From positions 2,455,772 through 2,519,771 of the forward strand of contig NW_023503372.1 in NCBI RefSeq assembly GCF_014529535.1: 64,000 nucleotides of DNA, read 5' to 3'. The notes beneath the pieces were generated by a model. It was not told the DNA's origin. It made no database searches and was given only the letters and a program-made list of their open reading frames with translations. Every line of letters starts with the position of its first letter. Positions within the stretch are counted from its first letter, which is position 1. This DNA comes from Bradysia coprophila (taxonomy: Eukaryota > Arthropoda > Insecta > Diptera > Sciaridae). Positions 24,947-39,497 of this stretch are shown piece by piece. The translations under genes and the position numbers were made by a program.

Positions 24947-26854
24947 ATGATTAACATTATGTGCCTCACATCGTCCGGTGGCTTACCAATCTTTAATCGT
25001 AAACGGGGTGACTGTGAAAATGTAAGTTAACTTGCAATCCTCATATTTCCTTTGATGATTCTAATGAATCCTCTTAGCTACCATTCGCAACAATTGGCTC
25101 TCTAAACGGGGTCCATATGTTCTGCAAATCTCAGGGAGTTAACATTAGAACAACGTACATGGACGATGGTGTCATTGTTTGGAGAGAGTTTGAAAATTGT
25201 GTAACAATGATTGGTGCTGCAAAAGGAATAACAGAGGACGTGTTAAACAATCTGCTGGAATATGCATTTAATGCGATGATATTTTGTGTCAGTTTAAGTG
25301 AACTGAAACATAACAAAAATGTGGAACAGTTGAAACGAGAGTTGAAGGTAAGATGAAGAAATTCTTCACCAATTGATTTAGAAAAAAATTTAGAAACTCA
25401 GGTAAATCATCTGCTAACGTATGTGACGACCAAAATAAGCAATCCTCTTTAGGTAGTATGGCTTTATACAGAAAAATATATGTCAAAACAAATGAAGTAA
25501 TAGATTTAGTATAGATCTCAATATGTAGCAAGTACTTAAAACTTAAATCAGAAGAAGTATCAGACTTGATTTGATGGGTTAAAGTGGTCATATTTCATCG
25601 TAGATGCTTCCAAGCCCCATAAGACCCCATTCGCTGAAAGTACGTGAAATTTCCTTTCTAGTGACACCCCACACGACCTGGAGAAATTTCAGTCCGAAAA
25701 GTGCATGTTTTCGTTTTTTGGTCACCTCCCATTAGCCACACAAGCTTCGAATTTTCTTTTCGTGTCTTTTTCATTTATCTAATATTTTTACCATCAATTG
25801 CTGATTAGCAAGTCTGGTCATCTAGACGAATCCACGCAATTCTTGCTCCAATTGATTTTTCTTTATTTCAGTCATATTTCCCTATTTTGGACAAACTGCT
25901 AGAATCTGCTGAAACGGACTTCCTAAAATTTAGCGACTGCATTTTAACAAATGAAAACGCCCAAATTTTGCTTCGACTGAACGAATTCAGCGATCAAATT
26001 GGATCTCCATTCTGTACTGTACTGCTGCATCATAAAATATTGGTCGGCACCGAAGGTTGGTGGGATCTGGATGTGGTCGACAGAAAATTGCTCATTACAA
26101 CCATTCAATCATCGAACAAACCATTCCCCGACGTGCCAGTATATCTACCGAAAAAGAACCCAAACATTGCGTACAGATTCGTCTGTGTTGCCATCCGGCA
26201 AAACATTAGCGTTTGTGTTCTATGCGGTGCTGAGCCGCAGTACGCGGATATCGAAAATTTAGCCAGACAAATTTGGAAAAATGACAATACTACGATGGAG
26301 AATGCAGAATTGACTTATCCACGTAATTTACCGATCGATCTGAAATTGGATCAGGGAATTTTAGGGTGAGTGAAGGATGAGTAACAGACGAAATGTAGTG
26401 GAAATGAAGTTACGAGTTCGCAATCCTATTAGATTGATTTTGATCAACAAGCTCCATTCAAAGTATGTGATGACGCGAAATTTGCAACAATCTTCGAATG
26501 GTAAACGCACTACGGCCGGTGCTCACCGTTTGGATATTTTGCGGACTTTTTTCCATCAGGCTGTGGACACTATCAATAAATTCTTGGAGACTCCATCCGA
26601 ACAGAATGGTAAAATCGTTACATCGTTGGAGTCTTATTGGTGCAGTGATTATCACAAATGTCATGCTTATGCTTTTGAGGATAATTTGATTTGTGTTTTG
26701 TATGTGGCGGCTATACCAACGCATAATATGAGGTAAAAAGACGAGACGTTTTTGGATTGCAAATTTTTTTAAATATTTTTTTTTATTATTTTCTAGAATA
26801 ATAACACAGAAAACATTAAATTTGATTATCGCAGAAAAGGATATTTCTTGGTAA
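24947..26854 (+). CDS. fuz: Fuzzy planar cell polarity/ciliogenesis protein
   Basis: Fuzzy is a longin-domain subunit of the CPLANE complex, working with Inturned and Fritz in planar polarity and, in ciliated cells, in recruiting intraflagellar transport to the basal body. Five exons join cleanly: 24947-25021, 25078-25347, 25872-26365, 26433-26732 and 26797-26854, giving about 398 residues (human FUZ is about 418). Matches to the remembered human protein run through the model: an N-terminal CLTSSGGLPIF, IGSLNGVHMF in the first longin unit, NVEQLKRELK, VGTEGWWDLD, then DVPVYLPKKNP. The first exon was found from frame and a GTAAGT donor; its ATG follows an in-frame TAA-rich leader. All introns are GT-AG; only intron 2 exceeds 100 bp. 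The extreme C-terminus is shorter than in human and is the least certain part. Confidence 0.9.
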
Positions 26855-26866
26855 ATATATAAGGTA

Positions 26867-26951
26867 AAAGCAAAATAAAATGATCGAGTCTGGTTTTTGA
26901 CAATTGAATTTCAATTGTCAAAAACCAGACTCGATCATTTTATTTTGCTTT
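26867..26951. repeat. Perfect hairpin just after the fuzzy stop codon
   Basis: Two 42-base arms (26867-26908 and 26910-26951) are exact reverse complements around one central base. The stem begins 12 bases after the fuzzy TAA, so it probably lies in the 3' untranslated region. It could be a very young foldback element, a palindromic duplication or a functional RNA hairpin. No obvious target duplication flanks it. Confidence 0.85.
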
Positions 26952-29308
26952 CATTTTATTTATCATAATAATAATTTTACAAACTTATACTCACTTTTTA
27001 ATAGAATTTAATAGAATTCTCTCTTTATTGTCCTTTATTACATTAATATAAATTTTTTTATTTTATTTATTGTCATTATATAATTCTTTTTGTAATGCTT
27101 TGCCATTGTCATTTTTTTAAATATATAAATATATTTTTTCATTTTATTTTTTTACTTATTTAAAGCTGAAACATTTATAAATTTCAAATAAAATTTGGAT
27201 TGGTAACAAACATATTTTTTATTTTAAAAAAATTAACCAGAAATATCACTGAGTTTAATAAATTTTCATTGGTAAATGAGTACATGAGTCTGAAATTGGA
27301 GTACAGTACAACGATTTACAGATGCATGGAATTATTTTGGGAAAATGATTTTCATATATTGTTCCATGTTTTAGAAAATTTGGAAAATATTTAAAAATTA
27401 GAAAAATGGAAACTTTTTAGAAAATTTGGAAAAATGTTTTCCCAAAAATAGTCCCTGTATGTCCTTTTAATTCTTCGTAAGGTTCGCTTCAGTATTCATA
27501 TTTTTAAAGCTGAAGTAAAATTCTCTGTTATGAGGATCGTTGTCGTTGGGTGCAGAAAGCTTTCAAAGAAATTGAGAAATGTCATGAAAATTCAAGAAAA
27601 TATTTCCGGAAAAACAGACAATGAATTAATGTTGGTCATTTTTGAACATCCACACTTTTTCATGGGTTGATATACTCTTTACGGTTGTGACTTCACTATT
27701 TGAAGGTTTTTTTTGAAGCGGACGTCTACTCTAGTAGATAATTTGATCTTTCCTAGAAGGAGACTGTTGGCAGACTGTTAAAATATGGTGTCTCGTCATA
27801 TCATAAAGTGTTTTCTGAGAGGAGTTCATTTGTATGGAAAGTTCGAGTCAATTCCATTAATCAGATATACGAGGTACATATACTGTAGCAACAAAAATTT
27901 ATCACCTCTCGGTGTCATGTGCACTCAGCTAAATAATGGAATGGTGTATTGTCCTCAAAAGGGTCCTGTTTGGTATCAAATTTTGAGAATTGTTACGGAA
28001 AATCTGGGTAATTTTTGAAAATAATCTAAAACTCTACAAAACAGCCAGAGGGGTCAATGCTCCACGAGGTCTCCCTGTCGAGAGAACCTAAAAATTTGAC
28101 CTTTCGGATTTTTTTTCGGACTTTGAAGTTTGTTATATGGACCATTAAGTGCGTCGTGAGGAATGTCATGCACTGTCTGCTGATGGGTCGATGACACATT
28201 GATGTGAAAAATTTTCATCATAAAATTTGTAGATCAACTGAAACCAGTTGGATTCAATATTATAACTGGAAAATCGTTGCACTGATTCACAATTCAGACA
28301 CATTATGAGTACGGAAAATTGATGTACAAAAGTACACTAACGGAATTTTGAAAACCGACACATTTTCTGTTTCTGCGTTTTACTTGAGTTTCTGATTTCT
28401 TTATATAAAAATTCACAAAAAACGAGTAAAACACAAAACAGAAAATGTGTCGGTTTTCAAAATTCTGCGAGTGTAGGAAGCATCTAAACAAAATTGTCTA
28501 TGGAATTCCACCTAAAAGCGATATAGCAACACAAATAGTCTACATATCAACTAAATTTTCATTTTTTTTTTCTCATACATTAAAAAACAACAACAGTCAT
28601 CCCTTTGCTATCAAGTCCCTATGTTGCAGTCAGCTGTGTGACCCTGATTTTCTAAAAAATAATTGTAAAATTGTCGTTGAAAGTAAGAACGTTGTAAATT
28701 CGAAGAAAGGAGCATGCCTTTCACTCAATGTTTCATAACAGTTGTCAGTTTTCTCGCACACTGCAGAGGGTGAACTGGTTTTTTGGATCAATTTGTTTAA
28801 AATTCAGTCAAATTAGTAAAAATTGGGAAAGAAAAACTCATGAAGCTACATAATGTCGAAGACAAAATCGATGACGGGATTAACTCTGTTCAATCACATC
28901 TAAAGGAAATGTTTCCGCTTTATTTTTGTACTAACTATAGGAAGGCTTGTTCATCAACATCAACTTCAACTTAGTTAACACTCACACGCTAATTCACTAA
29001 ATCAAATTGAAATTAATTCAACTACACTGAGATCGACAAGAGACTATTGTGGCCTCGTTATTGGCATAATAGTTGAACGGTCGTCTTTTCGTCAGTTTCT
29101 TTCTCAAAATAAGAAGAAGAAAAAAATTAGTCAAATACTTCGATGGCTAAGCTTTCTTTTGAAATAAAAGCTAAATGAACAACGCTTGGAACGACTGTAA
29201 GTCTGGTAAATTATTCACAGCTTTAATCGCAAGCATGTGGCAAATAAAAGGTAAAAAATATTCTCTCTTACAAAATAAATAAAATTGTCACGTTTACGAT
29301 TACCATAA
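26952..29308. other. Intergenic, AT-rich; no supported gene
   Basis: The region between fuzzy and the SLC36 gene begins with a very AT-rich stretch (26.95-27.4 kb). It contains a partial copy of the CAGGGAC(T)ATTTTT repeat end near 27,445 and the foldback element at 28333-28475. Open frames of up to 97 codons are unconvincing. Confidence 0.5.
28333..28475. repeat. Foldback element, ~42-bp near-perfect arms
   Basis: GAATTTTGAAAACCGACACA at 28343 is mirrored by the reverse complement ending at 28465. The match continues through ATTTTCTGTTT to a TTTTACT/AGTAAAA pair around an AT-rich loop, and weaker pairing (ACACT/AGTGT) extends outward. No transposase or clear target duplication; a MITE is likely. 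Confidence 0.65.
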
Positions 29309-31197
29309 TTAAATATCAGGATCAAGAATTTGTGCAATACTCGTATACGTTCCGAAAATAAAACCCAAAATGCCGAATATCATAATCGCAATGTCCTTCC
29401 ACAGCACCCAGTAGTTTTGTCCTAATTTATTGGGCCAAAACGTTATAATTTCAATTAACGGTGGGAAAATCAATGCCAATGTACTGCTGCTCACAGCACC
29501 AACCAACGAAATAATTGGTCCCAGATTCGGTATGATCGCTGCTAGTACGACTATCACAATAACAAAAACCATTCCAATAAATTAACTGAACACCCTGTGA
29601 TGAAGCAACTTATCAGACTTACATGTGAATACGACCAACAAGATTCGCAAACCGGCATCACTCAGCTGTTGTGACTCTGACCGGAAGAGACTATTAAACC
29701 ATGGACCAACAATGTTAATAGGCACATAGAACTGCAGACCGTACGACAAGAATATAGCCAATGCCATCATCACTCGAACAGATTGAGCAAGACTACATCA
29801 TCATGACATCACAAAGCATGAGCTCAATATATTCATTGGTAAAAGCAAAACAGTTTAAGTACTCACATGTCATCCGGTGGCAGGTTTAGCGTTATGCTGC
29901 CTTTAACATGGTCTCCATATTTGAGATAACCGAAAAATCCGACAGCTGTGTAAAGGCAAGCAACTATAACCATGCCGGTATTTAGAACACCAAATGGTCC
30001 TCTGAAGTCTTCTGGCGTTTTCATATTGTTTTCCAACGGTAACACAACGCCGATACCTTCAAATGCATAGATTGCCGTACCGAAATACAGCGGAAGAGTG
30101 GCCCAACTGGAAAATCCATGCACAGTTGATGTCTTTGGTAAGTCTTGTAGCATGTAGTGGAATGTAACCGCAAGACCTTAAAATATTGTTCAAACGTACG
30201 TGAAAAACTCGCCGGACATGGTTAAGGATCAAAGCCTAAGCAAAATATTTGATCAGTAAAAGTAGTAGCTGCCTACCTGTAACGGTCAGCACCGATGCAA
30301 ATAGCGAGACGGGCGTTAAATATTTCAAATTCTTCAGCAAATTTAACGTTATCATTGGCACTAGCATTACCAGTAAATAAAATCGAATCGACAGATCCAC
30401 AGCTTCAAAATAATGAGCAACAACATCTCTAATGTTAACGGCCACGAACACAAAGTACACACAACAAAAGCCCAATTGAGTAATGCACAAAAAAATATTG
30501 ATGATTTGCCGGGCTAACGGAGCGTACTTCCTCAATCCAAATGGGCCGGTTTCGAATGCACTCGAGCATACGTCTGGGAAACTTAAAGCCGGCATCTGCT
30601 TTCTCCGACATAATTCGTGAGAGCATTTTACGAGCTGTGAAATGTAAGATCAATTGCACTGAAGAATTTTACTTTCGAATCGTTTTGTACAAACCATGTG
30701 CATACAATGCGTACATATAGCACCGAGAAGCATTGTGCTAAAGAGACCAACATATAAGCCAGCATTTTTAAAAGCATCTGGCATGGCTAATATACCTGTC
30801 CCGATGTTACCTTTAAAAAAGATCAACAAAGGTCCGTTCATATCCCGACCGAACTGAATTGCAAGAAAAAGTTGTACCTTTAAGTAGGTGGATTAGTGTG
30901 TCCAGATTTGAAGTCGGATGTTCCAAATCTCGATGTTGAGATGGATTGTAGAAGCGATCGCTTTCATTAGAATCTTTTGATCCTCCTGATGCGGAGCCTG
31001 AACCTGTTCATGATAATGTTTGATTGCGTGTACTAAAACCGAATCAACTATATCATCCTACCATCTTCTTCACTTTGTACATCGACCAAAGCCGATTCGG
31101 GTGACGTTCTCAGATCAGGTCGTGGAATCGATTGTATTGGTTCTGTGTCTGACGGATCGGATGAGTGTCCAAGTAGTGGTTGACGTTCTAAATTCAT
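29309..31197 (-). CDS. SLC36 proton-coupled amino-acid transporter (Pathetic-like)
   Basis: A multipass transporter of the amino acid/auxin permease family. In flies Pathetic-type members act at lysosomal and plasma membranes and feed TOR signalling. Seven exons on the minus strand join in phase: 31197-31062, 31003-30878, 30810-30695, 30634-30277, 30176-29867, 29792-29623, 29550-29309, totalling about 485 residues. A hydrophilic, Ser/Asp-rich N-terminus of about 85 residues starts MNLERQPLLG, an acidic-dileucine-like lysosomal sorting motif by inspection. Then comes the family signature HLLKGNIGTGILAMPDAFKN, split by an intron at the GN step, LVKCSHELCRR after helix 2, an IYAFEGIGVVLPLEN loop, and ISLVGAVSSSTLALIFP near the C-terminus. 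Exon 7 uses the GATAG acceptor, which avoids an in-frame TAA upstream. Family is secure; which SLC36 paralogue is not. Confidence 0.92.
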
Positions 31198-31877
31198 TTT
31201 TCTTCCCTAAAATTTGGTTTTATTTTACTGTAAGTTCAAACTAGTTTTCGGTTGTTTTAGGTGTGGTGTTAGTTGTCTTAAAAGCACAAACAAAATTATC
31301 TGATAAGTGTTGATCTGTTAAAGTAAATACATCAGGGGGTTTCACGTTCTACTTGATAAGCGAAATAACAACAAAGAATAATTCGTGCGTGCCAAGCACA
31401 CATTTTGCGATAAGACAAATCTTTGTCGAGTAAAGTGCATAGTGTAAATATGCAAGGCTTAGTGAGATACTGTTTAAGTTTACAAACAAACATATGGCAA
31501 TGGGAAGAACAACCTTGCGTGGGCACTTCTTGTCTAGTCTATCTTAAATAAATGTTGTCGTGCCCTATCTAATAAAATTTCTACCAAATCAATGTAGATT
31601 CATCCATTGCCTCACCAGAAATCACATCTCAAACATTACACAAAATGCTGCAGTTTGTAAAGAAATGTTCGGCATTCATTACGCAGCATTGATAAATATG
31701 AACTCACACAGACGGAATGCGGGCAGTGATTGATAAATATTTGAATTCAGTCGACCAAATAGTCATGGCCACACGGTAGAACAAGGTCAATGACGCTGGT
31801 CTAATGAGATTAGAAATTTACAAAAACATTGAGACAGGGGGAATATGATCATTGAGGGAATACACATGACGTGTTTT

Positions 31878-32017
31878 CAGGGACTGTTTTTTGAGAAAAA
31901 CGTTTTGAACTTTCCTAGATTTTCCTTAATTATCGCAAAAAATATTTTTGTGAAAATTTATAAAAATGCGGGAAAATAGGGAAAAATTGGAAAATGTTTT
32001 TCCAAAAATAGTCCCTG
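31878..32017. mobile_element. hAT-like MITE (CAGGGACT termini)
   Basis: It starts CAGGGACTGTTTTTTGAGAAAAA and ends with the near-complement ...TTTTTCCAAAAATAGTCCCTG. The flanks CGTGTTTT (31870-31877) and CGTTTTTT (32018-32025) match at seven of eight positions, consistent with an aged 8-bp hAT duplication. At 140 bp it is non-coding. A related, larger copy lies at 43925-44098 and a partial end near 27,445. Confidence 0.6.
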
Positions 32018-33777
32018 CGTTTTTTTAACGACGGTGTGCGTTATCGGCATCACAAAAAACCGTACTAAGATTTCTTTCTAGACTTTTTTTCGTCAAAAAA
32101 AAAACATTGTTCTGCCGGGGAGCAGTGGTTAGTGGTTTAATCAGTGCCGGGGATTCTGGGGATTCTTTAAGGGCCTTTTGCATTTTAATATCAAAAATGG
32201 GCAGTTTTCCGATTTCACCGACGGACCTATTAGTCGCCAGTTCGGCACTGGGTTTTATATATGAATTCCTTCTGTTACAATCGGAAATGAATTGAAATGG
32301 AAAAATGTATCGGAATGAACCGCTAAAATAAGATGAAACAAATCGGAAAGCTTAAATTCTTCAACATCTGCCAGTTACAGCGAAAAGTTTTGGTTTTGTG
32401 TGTCGAAGCAGCTGAATGCGTCACTTCGATATGAGTTATTTAAAACAAGCAAATTATCAGACTGACGGTATCCACAGTTTAGGTATTGATGACTAAACTC
32501 CAAGTGATTCTTTTCGTTTCTGATTAGTCTGCAATAATTCAATATTTATTCAAATGCAATCGAACCAATTGTGTAATGCGAAACAAAAGCAAATATTTTA
32601 TATTTAATTGAATTGTTAAGTGATAAGGCACTCGATATGCTGTTTTTTAATACATGCGCGAGAATGCAGACTACAGCAAAATGATGATGTCAATTAAAAA
32701 CTTTCGATTTCATTTCATTTTTTTGTGTGTTAGCCGCGTACACTATTATTATTCTTGATAACGAAATTGTACCCCACATATTTGTTTTTCTGTTATATTC
32801 CAGACATATTCAACACAACAAATCAGCTATCGTCAAATTTATTAAATTCGATTAATTTATCTGTACCAAATTCAGAGCTTCCACACTTCAATAAGCTCAC
32901 GAATTTAGGTTTTAGACAAAAATGTCAAGACTCACGATATCGAAAATAATGTAAAATATTACAAAGCAATAAAGTAAGTAACCCTAGACGGAAAGTGAAT
33001 ATATATTCCTTAGAATTTTATGTATTTTCAGCTATTTTATCAATACCAGTGCGTGGGAGGGTTCGATTATATTCATTCTTTCATTTCCCTTTTTTAATAA
33101 AAATTGATGAAGCTCATCAATTTGATTTTTGTTGGTGGGTAAGCACCGAAAATTCAGAGGTGGTGCACACCCATAGTTAAATATAGTCCGATACGTACGT
33201 CCCTAAGATTGAGATATTAGAAGAAGAAAACGACTCAAAAGAGAATGGGATCCCTGTGAATGAGGAGGGAATATTCCATTGGATTTTTTTCGTAACAATT
33301 CCATTGTATACTTAATAAGTTCAATAATAGCATTTTCGATCGAAGAAAATTTGAATTGATAGGTTCGATTGTGCTTTCCGCATGAGCTGAGAATGGGCTG
33401 ATAAATTACATTCGTTTAATTAAAAATTGATAAATAGAACACGTTTCTTTGGAATTCAGAATGTATACACTTTGTATGAGTCTTAGAACACTAGTACAAG
33501 AAATGACAGTGGAGAAACTGGGGTCGGGTGATTAACTCAGTATATAGGGGTACTGGGTACGGTACTAATGTAATTTGTAAGGAATAAAATTTAAGAAACA
33601 GCTGGTCATTTGTTATAGACAGCAACAACAAAAATAAGCAATAGCCTGCCGAAAACGTGGTCTTGCAAGGAAATCTGTGGTAAGACGAATGAAGTAAAAG
33701 ATTTTCTGATTAATGCTTCTAAAAGGCAAACGACAAGAACAGCATTGTTGAATGTCCATTCGTTAGAATGATTTTCA

Positions 33778-33966
33778 ACTGCATAACTAGCAATAACTAG
33801 TCCTGCTTCAGCTGGTCAACAATGTAATGGTTGTTGGATTTTCGTTTATCAAACTGTTCATTTTATATTCGTGTGGGTGTGGCGAGTTCTAACCGATAAA
33901 CAAACAATGTAATGTAACACAGACTAGCTGAAGCGAAAATGAAACCAGCTGTTGCTAGTTATGACT
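33778..33966. repeat. Degenerate foldback repeat
   Basis: CATAACTAGCAA near 33783 and TTGCTAGTTATG near 33953 are reverse complements, with CTTCAGCT/AGCTGAAG pairing inside. Other parts have diverged. Probably an old MITE. Confidence 0.35.
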
Positions 33967-35550
33967 ATCTTTCTTCGCTCATGCTCATGACAATAACGAC
34001 CACTTTTTTTGAGCAACCCATGACAGCATGGAAAGGACTGGATTATGGGTTAGTAGTTTTAAACATGCAAGAATCTCAAATTAATAAAATAAAAAAATAA
34101 TTTCAATTCATGCAATTCCTTTAATCTTACTAGCATGCACAAATAAAAAAACGTAAACTTACGATGATAAAGTCGTTAAAAGAAATGTTTTTAATTGCTG
34201 GGATAAATGAAATGATAAGCACTGCACGTTGTCAGTTATTTCCTGGATGTTACTGGTTCAAAACAAATTTTTAATTATTAATCAATGACTATAACGGCGC
34301 ATCATTTAGGAATGTTTTACAGATTAAACATAATTAATCGCCGTTACCTACAGTTCTAGTTATTGGCCCGTTCATTATTATTTTTACTAGTTTCGCAGGG
34401 GTAAGCTGTGGTCAGTGGCAAGAAAATACAAACTACATGGACACTTTGGCCAAGTTTCAGTGGCGTCCAAACGAATTGGCGCCGAATCTTCCAGAATGTA
34501 CATTTTGCGTCTAGGTAGGATGAAACTTTGTAGGGAAAAATTTAAAAATTGTACTTGCCGCCAGAAAAGCCAAATATTTCAGAAGAAATTATTAGAAGAG
34601 TCATTATGCCAATATGCCATTCATAATGAGTTGACTGATTAATCAGCACGGTCACTTTATATACATATACATATTTCCGCCGAAACCTTCACTCGGTCTT
34701 GAAGTCAATAAATTGATAAGATTTCAAATGAACGGCATATATGTGTGTACACATTCGCGATAGACATTATGGCAAATCATACAGTGACATATTGTCTGAT
34801 AAAAAAAATTTAAGAATTTAAGGCTTAACTTAAGTATATGGACTGGTAAAGTAAATATAAATAAAAGCAAATCGCACTGCAGCTTCATGAGATTATTTAC
34901 GGTAAACATTTAACATAATAAATCTACAAAATAATTGGATGTAATTGAAGCATATTGAATATAGCAAGCAATACACATCGGAATTTCCTGTGTCTACAGT
35001 GAAATCATTTCTCAGTCATCGAACATTTTAATTCGTCGAAATTGTATTTGCGGGCAATTTATTTTGTGACGAATTGTTGTTCATTATACCTGTAAATTCT
35101 TCAACTTCGTAATATCCTCCATTTGTTATGAACTTATTTTATGATACAAGTTGATCCAAGTGTTTTTACTGCAATAGCTTCCTTCCACTTTATAGACACA
35201 CAATCATTTGATGATTTAATTGGCAACAATTTTGCATTTATTCGTTTCCACTGCCAGCGAATGTTTATGACAATGTCACTTGAATCCTTAATTTAAAAAT
35301 GAACGAAAAACTTAAACACGACTACAGACTACGTAAGACGGAACATCCTTTGTGTTTACTTCGAAGAAAGTGAAGAAAGTGCTGTGTTTGTTAAAATGTT
35401 CTCAACAAATCGATTCAGTGGATTTCAGTGGAAAAGTACTGTCAAAATAAGCTGGGCGAAGCCGCTGGAAATGGAAGCCGTGTGACATGGTTCTCATTGT
35501 TCAAATAAATAAAATCAGTGAAAACTAAAAATATGAAACCTGTTGCCATA

Positions 35551-35740
35551 CAGTGTTTAAGGAGAGTGATTTTTGACCACTTTGTTTAAACTGGTCTCGG
35601 GGTCACACGTCAAAATGAGAGAAATCACATACAAATTTAAACTGGGCTCAACTCTCAATTTCTTTTTTCATTGATGAATATTTGACAGCTGACCCCGAGA
35701 CCAATTAAATTTAACTGGTTTTCGCTCTCCTTAAACACTG
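35551..35740. mobile_element. Foldback DNA element, ~60-bp arms
   Basis: CAGTGTTTAAGGAGAG at 35551 is mirrored by CTCTCCTTAAACACTG ending at 35740. Pairing resumes further in through TGGTCTCGGGGTCA and its complement. The termini resemble hAT- or Chapaev-type ends, but the flanks show no clear 8-bp or 4-bp duplication. Confidence 0.6.
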
Positions 35741-35784
35741 TTTCATGATTTGAGAGAAGGAAATATAATTCAGACCAGTTATTT

Positions 35785-35860
35785 TAACTTGCTTTGCGGG
35801 ATGTGTCAAAATAATATGTGGGAAAATGCAATGCAATGACAAGTCCAGCAAGGCAAGTTA
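35785..35860. repeat. Very short inverted-repeat element (AACTTGC(C/T)TTG ends)
   Basis: TAACTTGCTTTG at 35785 and CAAGGCAAGTTA ending at 35860 form the ends of a 76-bp unit. A second unit with the same ends and similar internal CATTGCATT sequence lies at 49777-49854, so this is a dispersed family. Confidence 0.5.
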
Positions 35861-36506
35861 TACTTCTATGAAAATGAAATCAGCCTTTTTGTCTGTATTA
35901 GTAGGATAATGACTTGGAAAGAAGTTGTTTAAGGAAAAGTCTACCAGAATGCTTCTTTTAAACGTAACCTTACTTTAGCTGGCTGCTAGAAATCTCGTTC
36001 CAGAGTGAGATTCACAACGATACACAAAATGACACATTTTGTATGAGGAAAATGTCGCTTTGCGAGTCATTGTGAAATGTCAATCAATGTGAGCAACTTT
36101 CTTGTAGAACCTTGCCCGTGATTCGCTCTCATTATCACAATGTATAGGTATGTTGCAAGGTTATTTCAGCTGTTTATACGTACGTCGTCCATAGAACCAT
36201 AACCAACAAATTATTTTTTACGAAATGATCACAAAAGCGTTGAGGTTACTGTTCTGAGGATGATTTCGTTTGTTTTCGGCTTTTACAGTAGGATGTAACA
36301 GATCTATCGGCTTCACTTCAATGTGGCTTCTGTGTGAACTGTCAAAAAATAATCCGTTTACACAGTTTACACCGTTTACACTCCCTGTCAATTGACGTTG
36401 ACGTGTCCAACTCTATGTACTGTATTGCGGTGTGTTTTGGTTCTCTTTCAATAAAACTTAATTAAATTTTCGCATTTGTTTGCATTTACCACCAAATCCG
36501 TACAAA

Positions 36507-36915
36507 ATGACAAACATCAACGTTGTATTGAACAAATTCTACGACGAATACGTCAACAACACCCCGAAAAAGCTTAAAATCATTGATGCCTATCTGTTTT
36601 ACATTGTGCTTACCGGCGTCACGCAATTCTTGTACTGCTGCCTCGTTGGAAGTTTCCCGTTCAATTCATTCCTGTCCGGCTTCATTTCCACAGTGAGCTG
36701 CTTCATTTTGGGAGGTATACTTTAGCAAACTATTCATGCCCATACTTGCAAGAGCTAACGACAATCTCGATTTTTCTTTCACAGTATGTCTTCGTCTGCA
36801 AGCCAACCCACAAAATAAATCGCAATTTTACGGAATTTCTCCGGAAAGAGGTTTTGCTGACTTTATATTGGCTCACATCATTCTGCACATTGTCGTCATG
36901 AATTTCATTGGCTAG
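36507..36915 (+). CDS. Dad1: DAD1, oligosaccharyltransferase subunit
   Basis: DAD1 (Ost2) is a small membrane subunit of the ER oligosaccharyltransferase, which moves the lipid-linked glycan onto Asn in nascent secretory proteins; its loss triggers cell death, hence the name. Two exons, 36507-36714 and 36785-36915, join in phase 1 through a 70-bp intron and give 112 residues, the usual length. The frame reads [20 protein letters not shown], then hydrophobic segments around [20 protein letters not shown] and [14 protein letters not shown]. Exon 2 supplies the conserved tail ([20 protein letters not shown], then [14 protein letters not shown]). The start is the ATG before ACAAACATC; an earlier in-frame TTG is not needed. 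Its stop lies 107 bp from the stop of the opposing NUDT2 gene. Confidence 0.96.
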
Positions 36916-37022
36916 GAAGCTACAAGATTCCAATACAAATTGTCTGATTCGAATCAGTGCTAATTATAAGAAGTTCTCTCACAAATTACGAACAATTTTT
37001 TGTTGTTTTATTTTCGCTTTAT

Positions 37023-39288
<2,266 letters not shown>

Positions 39289-39335
39289 TCATTCATTTTC
39301 AATTCGGTTTCATCAACACACCTGATGCCTTCAGG

Positions 39336-39497
39336 CAACGCACTTCAAGCAAAAGTGCTATTAATGACAGCTGCCAAATAGAGTACTATTTTGTATGAAA
39401 TTTTATCCCCACTCTTTTTACAATGTAAAATTTTGTATGGAGCACTGTCAAGTTTCAGTACCCTATTTAGAGTACCACTTTTGCTTGAAGTGCGTTG
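39336..39497. mobile_element. CAACGCACT MITE, 7-bp target duplication
   Basis: The ends CAACGCACTTCAAGCAAAAG and its complement (...CTTTTGCTTGAAGTGCGTTG) are perfect for 22 bases. CTTCAGG flanks both sides (39329-39335 and 39498-39504). It lies between UBE2Z and the NUDT2 start, where it may sit in or near the NUDT2 promoter. A relative with the same first nine bases and another 7-bp duplication lies at 61036-61247. Confidence 0.8.

Larger units (their letters stand above)
31198..36506. other. Intergenic region with MITEs; no supported gene
   Basis: More than 5 kb without a gene I can support. It holds a hAT-like MITE (31878-32017), a weak foldback (33778-33966), a larger foldback (35551-35740) and a tiny AACTTGCCTTG element (35785-35860). 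The right end should carry the DAD1 promoter. Open frames of 60-75 codons look like chance. Confidence 0.5.

Noticed and set aside
29540-29600. Earlier acceptor choice for SLC36 exon 7 (TTCAG near 29,586)
   Set aside because: It would put an in-frame TAA before the conserved VLAAIIPNLGP; the GATAG acceptor keeps frame and alignment.
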